The notes: a model not told the origin generated them from the sequence alone. A DNA stretch of 64,000 nt from Paenibacillus sp. H1-7 (GCF_022354825.1 NZ_CP031168.1:2915501-2979500); one strand, 5' to 3'; shown: positions 1 to 8,912, counted from the stretch's first letter. Made by a program: numbers and translations.

Positions 1-2
1 AA

Positions 3-653
3 GGATTTAAGGTGAATCTGACGACGAACGGCACCTTGATTCCGAAAGCGAAGCACAAAATACTGCCTAAACCGGCGCTGCGTCAAGTCAATATTTCGCT
101 GCACAGCTTTGACGGCCATGAAGGCTCTACCGATAAAGAGGGATATGTATCGACTGTGCTCGCGTTTGCCAAGGAGGCGGCGAGTCATAACGTGCTCATT
201 TCCTTGAGACTGTGGAACCTGGACATGAATAACGCTACCAATGCGGAAAAAAGTAGAAACCGTGAGATTCTCGCCATGATAGAAAAAGAATTCAATCTCG
301 ATTATCGGATTGAAGAAAAAGTCGTGCGCGGCGGCGGGACCAAAATCGCCGATCGGATTTATATTAACCAGGACCATGAGTTTCAATGGCCCGATCTCAA
401 GGAAGACGAGGATGACGGCAAAGGCTTCTGCCATGCGCTGCGCAATCAGGCCGCGATCTTGTCCAACGGAACGGTCGTCCCATGCTGTCTTGACGGCGAA
501 GGGGTAATTAATCTCGGCAACGTGCACGAGAAATCCTTTGCGGAAATTATCGAAGGCGAGCGGGCGAGAAATCTGTATGACGGCTTTTCGCGCCGGGAGG
601 TCGTAGAGGAGCTGTGCAGAAAATGTGACTACCGGAGAAGGTTTAATGCCTAG
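3..653 (+). CDS. Radical SAM/SPASM domain protein, C-terminal part (5' end outside window)
   Basis: Only the last ~216 codons lie in the window. The frame is open through base 3, so the N-terminal radical-SAM half with its CxxxCxxC cluster motif is upstream. Visible are the end of the barrel (LTTNGTL, ISLHSFDG) and a SPASM-type auxiliary iron-sulfur region: Cys in FCHALR, the pair in GTVVPCC, and the final CRKC. The GTVVPCC element followed by a GN-rich turn is the SPASM hallmark. Such enzymes use S-adenosylmethionine radical chemistry, often to modify a peptide or protein; the substrate cannot be inferred here. It does not look like a complete sulfatase-maturing enzyme, and no partner gene follows. 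A terminator closes the unit 28 bp downstream. Confidence 0.85.
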   Translation, partial: GFKVNLTTNGTLIPKAKHKILPKPALRQVNISLHSFDGHEGSTDKEGYVSTVLAFAKEAASHNVLISLRLWNLDMNNATNAEKSRNREILAMIEKEFNLDYRIEEKVVRGGGTKIADRIYINQDHEFQWPDLKEDEDDGKGFCHALRNQAAILSNGTVVPCCLDGEGVINLGNVHEKSFAEIIEGERARNLYDGFSRREVVEELCRKCDYRRRFNA

Positions 654-680
654 TAGACACAGCCGAATATCTTTTAACAT

Positions 681-715
681 GAGCAGGTCGCGTTAACGAT
701 CTGCTCTTTAATTTT
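681..715 (+). terminator. Rho-independent terminator of the radical SAM gene
   Basis: A 10-bp stem (GAGCAGGTCG / CGATCTGCTC, one G-T pair) with a 6-nt loop is followed by TTTAATTTT. It lies just after the stop codon at 653. Confidence 0.8.
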
Positions 716-808
716 ACCTCATAGAGGTTCATGGTGCAGGAGAAGCCTTTACGGACCACCTAACAAGATAGAAACTACCAGGGTGTTTAATGATGGTAAA
801 ATAATAAA

Positions 809-1477
809 GTGATGCAATTCTATTTAGTGAGGTGCTTCGATCTGAGGACGTTTGGAGACAAGGACACGTTTGCGATCAGATATGAGTTCGTAACTAATCC
901 TTTTAATGAACATAGTTTGGTTGGAGATACATGGGGTAAATTTGAATTACTTATAAGCGGAGTAGATGTTTGCCAAATAATGAGAGAACGCAGTGTTATT
1001 ACCTACCAATGGAATTTGATTTATATTGTTGAATGGTTTAGTGAAAATCTAATTTATATATTGGGTGATGATCCATTCCCTCTCCCTGTAGAAGGGCAAC
1101 ACTCGCTTGAACTTTTAGATAATAGTTTTATAAGTGAACTAGATAATGATAGTGATTTTGATGAATGGTTCGACATAAAGCAAAACTGGGAGTTTAAACA
1201 CTCATGGTTTTTAAATAGAGCGGGTTCTTTTTTACCAGTCGTATTATTCAGACGTGTTAACGATGAAATAGAGATTGCTTGGAGCAATGGATCGACGTAC
1301 TCTTCACATGGAGTCTCGTTCATTAATCCGACTGGAGTTAAATACATATCATTTAGAAAGTTTGAATTAATCATAACAAATTTTATCAAAGACTTCTTGG
1401 GCAATCTTATGCTTACTTCAAAAAATAAAAGTGACGCCATTAAATTTAGGCAAAAAATAATAAACTTAATCAAATAG
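809..1477 (+). CDS. AT-rich orphan protein of unknown function (222 aa)
   Basis: I do not recognise this protein. It is 222 aa from GTG 809, or 221 aa from the adjacent ATG 812, with only a weak ribosome binding site. It has no signal peptide or membrane segment and is rich in Trp, Phe and Asp (for example EVE-like spacing around FDEWFDIKQNW). A central block with RAGSFLPVVLFRR and IEIAWSNGS looks like a folded beta-rich domain. Base composition is strikingly AT-rich compared with every neighbour, and codon use (AAT, TTT, ATA, TTA) differs from the 50-55% GC surroundings, which suggests recent acquisition. It stands alone between a terminator and a non-coding repeat region. It could be a leftover cargo, defence or immunity gene, but nothing in the sequence proves that. 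Confidence 0.6.
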   Translation: MMQFYLVRCFDLRTFGDKDTFAIRYEFVTNPFNEHSLVGDTWGKFELLISGVDVCQIMRERSVITYQWNLIYIVEWFSENLIYILGDDPFPLPVEGQHSLELLDNSFISELDNDSDFDEWFDIKQNWEFKHSWFLNRAGSFLPVVLFRRVNDEIEIAWSNGSTYSSHGVSFINPTGVKYISFRKFELIITNFIKDFLGNLMLTSKNKSDAIKFRQKIINLIK

Positions 1478-1510
1478 TCGTGGTCCATAGAAATAGCGAT
1501 CATATAACCT

Positions 1511-1698
1511 GGATCGGACCGTGGTTCCGCTATTCAAGCCAAATAGCCCAAAATGGCGGGCGGATCGGACTACAGATCCGTTATTTGGCTGAATTAGGCC
1601 GATTTGGACCGGAAAACCGGTCAATAACGGATCCTGTGTCCGATCGCCTCGCCAAAACACCGGTTTTCCGTCAAATAGCGGACTCACGGTCCGATCGG
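1511..1698. repeat. Nested inverted-repeat (MITE-like) intergenic element
   Basis: Outer arms at 1511-1534 and 1674-1698 are near-perfect reverse complements built on GGATCGGACCGTG..TCCGCTATT. Inner arms at 1560-1586 and 1622-1648 are a second, related pair (GGATCGGAC...ATCCGTTATTT). The centre holds GACCGGAAAACCGGTC, itself a 6-bp palindrome around AAAA. The whole can fold into one long hairpin. All arms share the words CGGATCGGAC and CCGYTATT, so the element appears to be a repeated unit arranged head-to-head twice. No open reading frame inside is credible. Small palindromic intergenic repeats of this sort are usually mobile by parasitising a transposase; no donor is visible here. Confidence 0.7.
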
Positions 1699-1730
1699 TA
1701 GTGTAGTTTTATTGCCCATCCATCAAGCCG

Positions 1731-2290
1731 GCGTTTCAGAAGCCGATCAAGAGCAGTATTGTACAAAGTGTAACTCAAAACGCCCGCGCCTCAGCTACTC
1801 CATATAATGAGTTTCCTACGCCACAATCTAACCTGCGTCGAAGAGTCCAATCGATTTCGCGGTACATACAATGTTACTCCATAACGCCTTACCTTTGCCT
1901 TTGATCCATACAAAGAGTCCGGGCGCTCACTATATTACAGATCAAGCCTGCGTCGAAGAGTCCAATCAAGTTCATGCGGTACATACAATGTTACTCCATA
2001 ACGCCTTTCCTTTGCCTTCGATCCATACAAATAGTCTCCAACTTTCACTATATTACAGATCTAGCCTGCTTCGAAAGTCCAATCGAGTTCGCGGTTCATA
2101 CAATGTTACTCCAAAACGCCCATACCTCCAGATACATACAAAGTGTCCCTAACGTTTACTATACTTCAATCTACCCAACGTCCCAGCGGCCGATCAAGCA
2201 CAAGTGGTGCACACAATGCCAGCAAACAACCATCCTGTCACAACTCCATACAGATGGACCGAACGTGCACAATGCTAATCAGCAAACAGT
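1731..2290. repeat. Degenerate tandem repeats, period about 105-118 bp, about five copies
   Basis: Three clear copies start at 1835, 1950 and 2068, with spacings of 115 and 118 bp. They share GTCGAAGAGTCCAATC, then CATACAATGTTACTCC, AACGCC and a CACTATATTACAGATC segment. Less similar copies flank them at about 1731-1834 and about 2179-2290, where GCCGATCAAG replaces TCCAATC and the ACAATG and ACGCC words are partly kept. The small open frames here (1871-2152, 1974-2333) follow the repeat in different frames and lack ribosome binding sites, so the array is not coding. Its role is unknown. Confidence 0.7.
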
Positions 2291-2562
2291 AACTCCGCTT
2301 ACACCATATTTTCAACACGCGCGCTTATTCTAAGCTCACGTATCGCCTCTGTAATGCGGTAGGTCGAACTCTACGACCTTACGTTCCATGCACAAGCAGA
2401 GCTCCCCAACCACACATGTGCCACCATTTTTCACACCACTCAAACACCGCATGACGCTAACCGCCGCGGCATGAAACGCATGCGTTGCACCGCACACGAC
2501 ACCGCGACCACGCTCCTCACACCGGAGCTTACAGCGCACCGTGCGAGAAGCCCGATACACCC
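2291..2562. other. Intergenic stretch without a credible gene
   Basis: This tract follows the tandem repeats and ends at an isolated terminator. It is rich in CA dinucleotides and CACACC-type words. The one open frame on the minus strand (2336-2575) has no ribosome binding site and a Cys/Arg-rich composition typical of chance frames. I see no RNA family signature. Confidence 0.4.
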
Positions 2563-2597
2563 AGCAGATTGCCAAGCCGAAGGCAATCTGCTTTTTG
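2563..2597 (+). terminator. Strong terminator with no obvious gene in front of it
   Basis: A perfect 11-bp stem AGCAGATTGCC / GGCAATCTGCT with an 8-nt loop is followed by TTTTT. The nearest upstream protein gene on this strand ends at 1477, so it either terminates an unrecognised transcript from the repeat region or is a remnant. Confidence 0.75.
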
Positions 2598-2783
2598 CTG
2601 TGCCTATTAGTAAAAAACGCAGCGAATGGACAGATTAACCAGTAGCGATCCCCGGATTCGACATGTTCTTCACGGATTGTTATCGAAGTTTAGTTTTCGT
2701 TATTTCGGCTGCTAGCCGGATCAAGTAATCTAAGATAGTTCAAGTTCCAAAGCTAGCGCTATCTATCAGGTGGGAGGGAGACG

Positions 2784-4100
2784 ATGAGGTCATTATGGAG
2801 CCGATGGAACTTTCCGGCAACAGCCCTTGTTCTTGCATCCGTATCCATAATGATGGCCGGATGCGGGAATCATTCCTCGCCGGGTCAGACGGCTCCCAGA
2901 GCATTTGAGGGCGAGAGCATTACGCTGATCATCGCCAATCATCCCTGGGGCGAAGCGATGAAGCCGCTTCTCCCGGAGTTTGAAGAGGCTACGGGCCTTA
3001 AGGTGAATGTTCAGGGTTTCTTCGAAGATCAGCTGACCCAGAAGCTCACGGTGCAATTCACATCGGGGTCGGGGACCCCGGAAGTGTTCATGTATCGTCC
3101 GCTGCAGGAGGGCAAGCTGTTTTACAATAACGGCTGGCTGGAGCCGCTGGACGACTATGTGCATCGGGATGCGGATTACGATTTCGCCGATTTCTCGAAG
3201 CAAGCGGTCGGCTCGGCAACGGTCAAAGGCAAGCTGACCGGCATTCCGATCATCACCGAGCAGGAAGTGCTGTATTACCGCAAGGATTTGCTGAAGCAAG
3301 CGGGCATTGCGGTGCCGGCGACCATTGAGGAGCTGGTCGAAGCCGCGCGCAAGCTGAACGATCCCGCGAATGGGGTGTACGGCTTCGTCGCGCGGGGCCA
3401 GCGCTCCCCGCTCGTGACGCAGGTCTCCTCCTTCCTATACTCGGAAGGAGGAGACTTCACACAAGGCGAGCGGGCGACGCTTAACACGCCGGAAGCGATC
3501 CGGGCGTTTACAACGTACGGCACGCTGCTGAGAAATTATGGGCCGCCCAGCTCCATTACGATGTCGTGGCCGCAAGCGAGCGCGTTTTTTGCAGCGGGCA
3601 AAGCAGCGCTGTACACGGACGCCAGCTCGATTTACAAAAATGTGCTCGATCCCGCGCAGTCGAAGCTCGCGGAGCAAATCGGCTATGCGCCGTTCCCCGC
3701 GGGAAGCCGCGGGTCGGTGCCGTACAATATCACGTCCTGGGGCTTGGCCATGCACCCCAAGGCGGCCAATAAAGAGGCGGCGTGGGCTTTTATTCGCTGG
3801 GCCACGAGTAAGGAGATCACACTCAAGATCCAGCAAAAAGGAAACACGGCAGCCCGCTTATCCGTATGGGAGCGTCCGGACGGAACGACGGGATTCCCGG
3901 CGGAGCTAGTCAGCGTCATCCGCAAGAGCAGCCAGGGCGGGGTCGATCACGACCGGCCGACGGTAGTCAGTGTAGCAGAGGCGCGCGACACCGTGGGCGA
4001 AATCGTCCATAAAATTATGGCCGGAGAACAGCGGATCCAGGAGACGGCCGATCAGGCCAATCAGCAGCTGCAAGCCATTTTGGATAAAGAAGCGAAGTGA
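2784..4100 (+). CDS. Sugar ABC transporter solute-binding lipoprotein (family 1)
   Basis: This is a 438-aa secreted lipoprotein. A hydrophobic signal segment ends in the lipobox MAGC with the modified Cys at residue 27, preceded by SD GGGAGGGAG. The mature part has the family 1 (maltose/oligosaccharide type) fold: GSGTPEVFMYR, a hinge with EQEVLYYRKDLLKQAG, and ITSWGLAMHPKAANKEAAWAFIRW. It would capture a carbohydrate at the outer membrane face. No permease or ATPase gene is adjacent. Instead it is followed after 16 bp by a sensor kinase and an AraC-type response regulator, the usual arrangement in which the binding protein feeds sugar sensing or is the main regulated target. Substrate unknown; the gluconate genes downstream are only a hint. 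Confidence 0.88.
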   Translation: MRSLWSRWNFPATALVLASVSIMMAGCGNHSSPGQTAPRAFEGESITLIIANHPWGEAMKPLLPEFEEATGLKVNVQGFFEDQLTQKLTVQFTSGSGTPEVFMYRPLQEGKLFYNNGWLEPLDDYVHRDADYDFADFSKQAVGSATVKGKLTGIPIITEQEVLYYRKDLLKQAGIAVPATIEELVEAARKLNDPANGVYGFVARGQRSPLVTQVSSFLYSEGGDFTQGERATLNTPEAIRAFTTYGTLLRNYGPPSSITMSWPQASAFFAAGKAALYTDASSIYKNVLDPAQSKLAEQIGYAPFPAGSRGSVPYNITSWGLAMHPKAANKEAAWAFIRWATSKEITLKIQQKGNTAARLSVWERPDGTTGFPAELVSVIRKSSQGGVDHDRPTVVSVAEARDTVGEIVHKIMAGEQRIQETADQANQQLQAILDKEAK

Positions 4101-4116
4101 AGGGGACAAGCGAGGC

Positions 4117-5871
4117 GTGCCGTACCGACGGAATATTTTCAGCAAAATTCTCATGACGATCACTCTGCTGCTTGTCCCCGTGCTGCTGCTGTACAGCTAC
4201 TCCAATCGGATGACCCAACAAGCGGTAGAGCAGCAAATCCAATCCTCCGCTTTGAATCAATTATCTTTTTTTCTGTACCAGCTGGACTCCAATATTGAGA
4301 ATTTGTCGATGTTTCCCGTCATTTTGAGCTCGGACCCGCATATCCGGGAATTCATCGAAGTGGCGGGCAATCCGCTGAGCGGCCTGCTCAAGGCGCAATC
4401 CCGCATTACGGAGAAGCTGAGCCTGCAGAGCGTATCGAGCAGCTGGTCCAACGATTTGTCGTTCGTGATCCCGAGCGCGAAGAAGGTGCTGTCCTCCAAC
4501 ATCTACATTAACGGTCTTGATCAATGGCCGTGGGAGCGACCTGTGCGGACGGCTTGGACTTATGACGAGGATGTATCCCGTGGACAGCCGATCGGCACAT
4601 TTATCCGGGAAATCAGCGAGCCGGCGAACGTGAGCAATACCCAACAAGCGGATACAGTGTTTCAGGTGCGCTTTCCTGTTCAAGCTTTGATCGATCAACT
4701 GGACCGGTACAAGAAGGATAAAATGAGCGACCCGTTCCTGATTCATCCGGACTTTAAGCCGGTGTTCAACAGTACGTCCAGCTCGTCCTTAACCGAACCG
4801 ATGATCCGGCAGCTGTTCAGCCAGACATTGGCGGATGCGGGGCAGGAGAGAATGCAGATTGACGGCCAGGACTATTTGGTCAGCTACGCGAAGTCACGGC
4901 AGCTGGGGTGGTATTTGATCGACTATGTTCCGGTGCAAAAAATGTTGGAGCCCATTACGGCGCCGAACAATCTGTTCAACATTTCCGTCGGTCTCCTGCT
5001 GTTGATGGGGGCTGTCGCTTCGTATTTGCTGTACCGCAACGTGCAAATCCCTATCATGACGATAACCCGCACTGTACAGCGGATGAAGCGGGGCGATTTG
5101 TCGTCGCGGATCGACGCCCGGTTCAAGAACGAATTCGACCATTTGTCCCAGCATTACAATGAAATGGCCGAAAGGATCCAAGTCCTCATCGAGGATGTGT
5201 ACACGGCCAAAATTCGCACGAGGGAAGCGACGCTGAAGCAGCTTCAGTCCCAGATCAATCCGCATTTTTTATATAATTCGTTATTTTTTATCATCAACTC
5301 GGCCATGATGGATGATCGCGATGCGGTTGTAGCCATGGCGGAAAATTTGGCGGAATACTACCGTTACTCGACACGTGTGGAGAATCAGACGGTTACGGTT
5401 CGGGACGAGCTGGAGCTGGTTCAGCATTACTTGAACATCCACAATTTGCGGATGCGCCGTCTGACCTACACGATCGACGTTCCCGAGACGATGATGGACG
5501 AGCCTATACCGAGACTGCTTTTGCAGCCGCTGGTGGAAAATGCGATCGTCCACGGGATCGAGCCCTTACGAGAAGGCGGCGAGATTACGATCACGGGAGA
5601 GCAGAACGAATCGTTCAACCGCATCGTTATCGAGGACAACGGGACGGGTTTGACGGACAGAGAGCTTCGCAGCATGCAAAGTCAGCTGCAAAAGCAAATG
5701 ACCGAAGAGCTGAGCCGCGGCACATGGAACGTACATCAGCGGCTGCAGTACCAATTCGGGGAAGGCTCGGGCTTAACTTTCCGGCATGGCTCCAAGGGCG
5801 GATTAAAGGCTGTGCTGACATGGAACCGCAATAATGAAGGCAAGTTTCATCCTCATGATGAAGGAGGGTAA
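4117..5871 (+). CDS. YesM/LytS-type sensor histidine kinase
   Basis: 584 aa from GTG 4117. One membrane helix lies near residues 8-28 and an extracellular sensor domain spans about 29-285. A second helix is at about 288-308, followed by a HAMP linker (about 309-362). The His_kinase domain has the phospho-acceptor motif QINPHFLYNS (His 383), and the HATPase domain has LLQPLVENAIVHG near residue 473 and EDNGTGL. This is the YesM class, which pairs with AraC-type response regulators to control sugar uptake genes. It follows the binding-protein gene closely, and its end contains the ribosome binding site (AAGGAGGG) of the regulator that starts 5 bp after its stop, so the three genes form one operon. 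Confidence 0.92.
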   Translation: MPYRRNIFSKILMTITLLLVPVLLLYSYSNRMTQQAVEQQIQSSALNQLSFFLYQLDSNIENLSMFPVILSSDPHIREFIEVAGNPLSGLLKAQSRITEKLSLQSVSSSWSNDLSFVIPSAKKVLSSNIYINGLDQWPWERPVRTAWTYDEDVSRGQPIGTFIREISEPANVSNTQQADTVFQVRFPVQALIDQLDRYKKDKMSDPFLIHPDFKPVFNSTSSSSLTEPMIRQLFSQTLADAGQERMQIDGQDYLVSYAKSRQLGWYLIDYVPVQKMLEPITAPNNLFNISVGLLLLMGAVASYLLYRNVQIPIMTITRTVQRMKRGDLSSRIDARFKNEFDHLSQHYNEMAERIQVLIEDVYTAKIRTREATLKQLQSQINPHFLYNSLFFIINSAMMDDRDAVVAMAENLAEYYRYSTRVENQTVTVRDELELVQHYLNIHNLRMRRLTYTIDVPETMMDEPIPRLLLQPLVENAIVHGIEPLREGGEITITGEQNESFNRIVIEDNGTGLTDRELRSMQSQLQKQMTEELSRGTWNVHQRLQYQFGEGSGLTFRHGSKGGLKAVLTWNRNNEGKFHPHDEGG

Positions 5872-5876
5872 GCGGG

Positions 5877-7490
5877 ATGCAGCTCTTGCTTGTCGATGAC
5901 GAAGCGCATGTAGTGGACCGGTTTTCCACCACCATTGACTGGAAGGCGGAAGGCATGGAGCAAGTGTACAAAGCATACTCCGGCTTCGAGGCGATGGATC
6001 TGCTGAAGCAGTTCTCCATCGACATCGTCATTACCGACATCAAGATGCCGGGCATGTCGGGACTGCAGCTCATCGCCGAGATCAGACGGCACTGGCCGAA
6101 GACCAAATGCATCCTGCTGTCCGGGTATTCCGATTTCAACTACGCCAAGGAAGCGATAATCTATCAGACGGAGGATTACTTGCTGAAGCCGGTGAAGGAG
6201 AAGGATCTCGTCGACACCGTGAAACGGGTGAAGGATAAGCTGCTCGCCGAATGGGAGGAAGTCGTCTCCGTTCAGCGGCTCACCTATACGCTGCGCGAGA
6301 ATTTGCCGCTCCTTCGCGCCAATCTGCTGAATGAACTGCTCCAAGGGCGAAGCATCGCTGAATCGAGATTGCACGACAGGATGAACATGCTGGAGCTGTC
6401 CGATTTTGAAGGCCGTTCTTTTGTGTTGATGATGATCCGGCTAGAGGAATATTTTCTGAAGGTGGACCCGGAGAGCGTGTCGTGGATGGAATATGCGATC
6501 AGCAATATGGTGGAGGAGCTGTACGGCAGCCGCTACAAGTTCTGGTATGCGAAGGATGCCCACGATTATTTGGTCTTCGTCATGGCGCCTAGGCAGGAAG
6601 GAGACGGCAAGGAGGACTCGCTCTGGTTCGAGCGCACCGCATCTTCGCTGCAATCGGCGGTCAGTACGTATTTGAAGGGGAAAATTTCGATCCTCGTCAG
6701 CGGAAGCGGACAGTTTCCGCAGGATGTGAGGGAGATGTACGGCCGCTCGATAGCTGCTTTTCGCAAGCGGATCGCCAACGAGCAGGAGCTGTTCATGCGT
6801 TTGGAGGACGAGCATGCGACGGTCGATATTCATCCGCTGCAAAGCTTGTACGATCCCCCCAGCTTGATTCATCTGCTTGAAGCGGCGCGCTGGGACCATG
6901 CGAAGACGAAGCTGCAAACGGTTTTTGAGGATTTGGAGCAGCGGTATCCCGAATCGCAGGAGCACATATTGGAAATATATTTCCATATCGCTTCGGCTTA
7001 CGCGTACATTGCGCACAGAAACGGGCGGCACTTATCCGACATGCTCGGTTCCGATTACGACAAGATGTCGGAGGGGAATCCTTTTCGCTCGGTCAATCAG
7101 CTGAAGGAATGGACGTTCCGGACGCTGGAGCGGATGAAGCAGGACACCGACCGGGAAACCAAGGACACGAGAGCTTCCCTGATTCACGACATTCAGTCGT
7201 TCGTCGACGAGAATATTACGAATGATGTGTCGCTGCAGTCCATCGCCGATCATGTCTATCTGCATCCGGTGTACGTGTCCAAGGTCTACAAGCTCGAAAC
7301 CGGAGACAACCTGAGCGACTACATTCAAACCGTGCGGATGCAGAAAGCGGAATATTTGTTAAAAAGCTCGACTGAAAAAATATACGAAATCGCCTCCCGG
7401 CTCGGCTATCAGCGTCCGCATTCCTTTAACCACGCCTTCAAGAAGCATAAAGGAATGACGCCTCAGGAGTACAGGGATCAGTTCACATAA
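5877..7490 (+). CDS. YesN-type response regulator (receiver + AraC-family HTH)
   Basis: 537 aa. The N-terminal receiver domain has LLLVDDE and the phosphorylation site Asp 54 in VITDIKMPG; the Lys is in YLLKPVKE. A long central region (about 130-430) has no motif I can name. The C-terminal AraC DNA-binding domain (about 437-536) has two helix-turn-helices, the second in IYEIASRLGYQ...FNHAFKKHKG. It is the partner of the preceding kinase and probably activates the promoter of the upstream binding protein or the gluconate genes that start 72 bp downstream. Its stop is not followed by a recognisable terminator, so read-through into gntP is possible. Confidence 0.92.
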   Translation: MQLLLVDDEAHVVDRFSTTIDWKAEGMEQVYKAYSGFEAMDLLKQFSIDIVITDIKMPGMSGLQLIAEIRRHWPKTKCILLSGYSDFNYAKEAIIYQTEDYLLKPVKEKDLVDTVKRVKDKLLAEWEEVVSVQRLTYTLRENLPLLRANLLNELLQGRSIAESRLHDRMNMLELSDFEGRSFVLMMIRLEEYFLKVDPESVSWMEYAISNMVEELYGSRYKFWYAKDAHDYLVFVMAPRQEGDGKEDSLWFERTASSLQSAVSTYLKGKISILVSGSGQFPQDVREMYGRSIAAFRKRIANEQELFMRLEDEHATVDIHPLQSLYDPPSLIHLLEAARWDHAKTKLQTVFEDLEQRYPESQEHILEIYFHIASAYAYIAHRNGRHLSDMLGSDYDKMSEGNPFRSVNQLKEWTFRTLERMKQDTDRETKDTRASLIHDIQSFVDENITNDVSLQSIADHVYLHPVYVSKVYKLETGDNLSDYIQTVRMQKAEYLLKSSTEKIYEIASRLGYQRPHSFNHAFKKHKGMTPQEYRDQFT

Positions 7491-7562
7491 ACTTATCATT
7501 TATCGTTTCTTACCGTATTGCAGCACTTACAACAAGGGCAAACATAATTAGGAGGTTTCATT

Positions 7563-8912
7563 ATGCTGTTATTCATCGTGTTGGTGGCCATCGTCGCTCT
7601 GCTCCTGATGATCACTGTAATCAAATTGAATCCTTTCGTCTCTCTGATCGTGACGGCTATCGGTGTCGGCTTGGCCGCCGGAATGCCGCTCGTCGGGCCG
7701 GATGCAGCTCATCCGGGAATTATCGATTCCATCAAGAACGGGATGGGAAGCACACTAGGCTTCCTCGCCATCGTATTGGCGTTAGGAACGATGCTCGGTA
7801 AAATGATGGCCGAGTCAGGCGGTGCGGAGCGCATCGCCAAGACATTGATCGGTCTGTTCGGTGAGAAAAACGTTCATTGGGCAATGATGTTCGTAGCGTT
7901 CATCGTCGGAATTCCGGTATTTTTCCAGGTCGGCTTCGTCCTGTTGATTCCGCTTGTCTTCACGATTGCCCGCCAAACCGGAGTTTCTCTGGTCAAAATC
8001 GGCGTGCCCCTCGTAGCGGGCTTGTCCGTCGTCCACGGTCTCGTTCCTCCGCATCCGGCAGCGATGGCTGCGGTAGGCATTTTCAAAGCGGATGTAGGCA
8101 CTACCATCTTGTATTCCATCATCGTAGGTCTTCCTGCAGCGATTTTGGCCGGACCGGTGTACGGTAACTGGATCGGGAAGAAGATCTACCGGGAAGTTCC
8201 GAAGGAAATGGGCGATCAGCTCACGGAAAGCGTAGAAGCGAAGGAGCTGCCGGGCTTTTTCAACACGATATTCACGATTCTTGTTCCCGTTCTGTTAATG
8301 CTAATCGCAACGATCGCCGACTTGTTCGTGGCCAAAGGGACGACGCTGTATCAAGCATTCAAATTCATCGGCGATCCGATCGTCGCCCTGTTGATCGCAA
8401 CGGTATATTCGTTCTTCAGTCTTGGGTATGCCCGCGGATTAAGCCGCGAAACGGTATTGAAATTTACGAACGACTGTCTTGCTCCTACCGCCACGATCTT
8501 ATTGGTTATCGGCGCAGGGGGAGCTTTCAATAAAGTGCTGCTCGATTCAGGCATTGGCAATTACATTGCGCAGCTGGCTACGGCATCCCATATTTCGCCG
8601 ATTTTGCTAGGCTGGGGTATCGCTGCGATGATTCGCGTCGCGACAGGCTCGGCTACCGTATCGATGATGACGGCGGCAGGCATCGTGGCTCCGATCGCCG
8701 CGGTAATGCCGGGGGTGAACGTGGAGCTGCTCGTTCTGGCTACAGGCGCAGGCTCGCTGATTTTATCCCATGTCAATGACTCGGGCTTCTGGCTGATCAA
8801 AGAATACTTCGGCATGACGGTCAAGGAAACACTGGCAACGTGGACGGCGCTGGAAACGATCATTTCGGTCGTTGCGCTGGGGATGATTTTGCTGCTAGAT
8901 GTGTTCGTGTAA
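7563..8912 (+). CDS. gntP: Gluconate:H+ symporter, GntP family
   Basis: 449 aa, very hydrophobic, with about 12-14 membrane helices from the first residues on. Family hallmarks are visible: an N-terminal helix leading to KLNPFVSLI, GLVPPHPAAMAA, GTTILYSIIVGLPAAILAGP, and near the end RVATGSATVSMMTAAGIVAP with ILSHVNDSGFW. These match the GntP permeases that import gluconate with protons. Start ATG 7563 has SD AGGAGG at ideal spacing. The next two genes are 6-phosphogluconate dehydrogenase and gluconokinase, which fixes the role as gluconate entry. Confidence 0.93.
   Translation: MLLFIVLVAIVALLLMITVIKLNPFVSLIVTAIGVGLAAGMPLVGPDAAHPGIIDSIKNGMGSTLGFLAIVLALGTMLGKMMAESGGAERIAKTLIGLFGEKNVHWAMMFVAFIVGIPVFFQVGFVLLIPLVFTIARQTGVSLVKIGVPLVAGLSVVHGLVPPHPAAMAAVGIFKADVGTTILYSIIVGLPAAILAGPVYGNWIGKKIYREVPKEMGDQLTESVEAKELPGFFNTIFTILVPVLLMLIATIADLFVAKGTTLYQAFKFIGDPIVALLIATVYSFFSLGYARGLSRETVLKFTNDCLAPTATILLVIGAGGAFNKVLLDSGIGNYIAQLATASHISPILLGWGIAAMIRVATGSATVSMMTAAGIVAPIAAVMPGVNVELLVLATGAGSLILSHVNDSGFWLIKEYFGMTVKETLATWTALETIISVVALGMILLLDVFV

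Noticed and set aside
3-653. Sulfatase-maturing enzyme (anSME) for the sulfatase at 20707
   Set aside because: Only the C-terminal end is visible, the cysteine spacing is that of a general SPASM protein, and it is 20 kb away with terminators between.
1731-2290. CRISPR array
   Set aside because: Unit of 105-118 bp with degenerate internal similarity, no 24-40 bp identical repeats with unique spacers, no cas genes.
1871-2333. Two overlapping open frames (93 and 119 aa) in the repeat region
   Set aside because: They follow the tandem repeat in different frames, lack ribosome binding sites and have chance-like composition.
2336-2575. 79-aa frame on the minus strand
   Set aside because: No ribosome binding site; Cys/Arg-rich composition and position opposite a terminator suggest noise.
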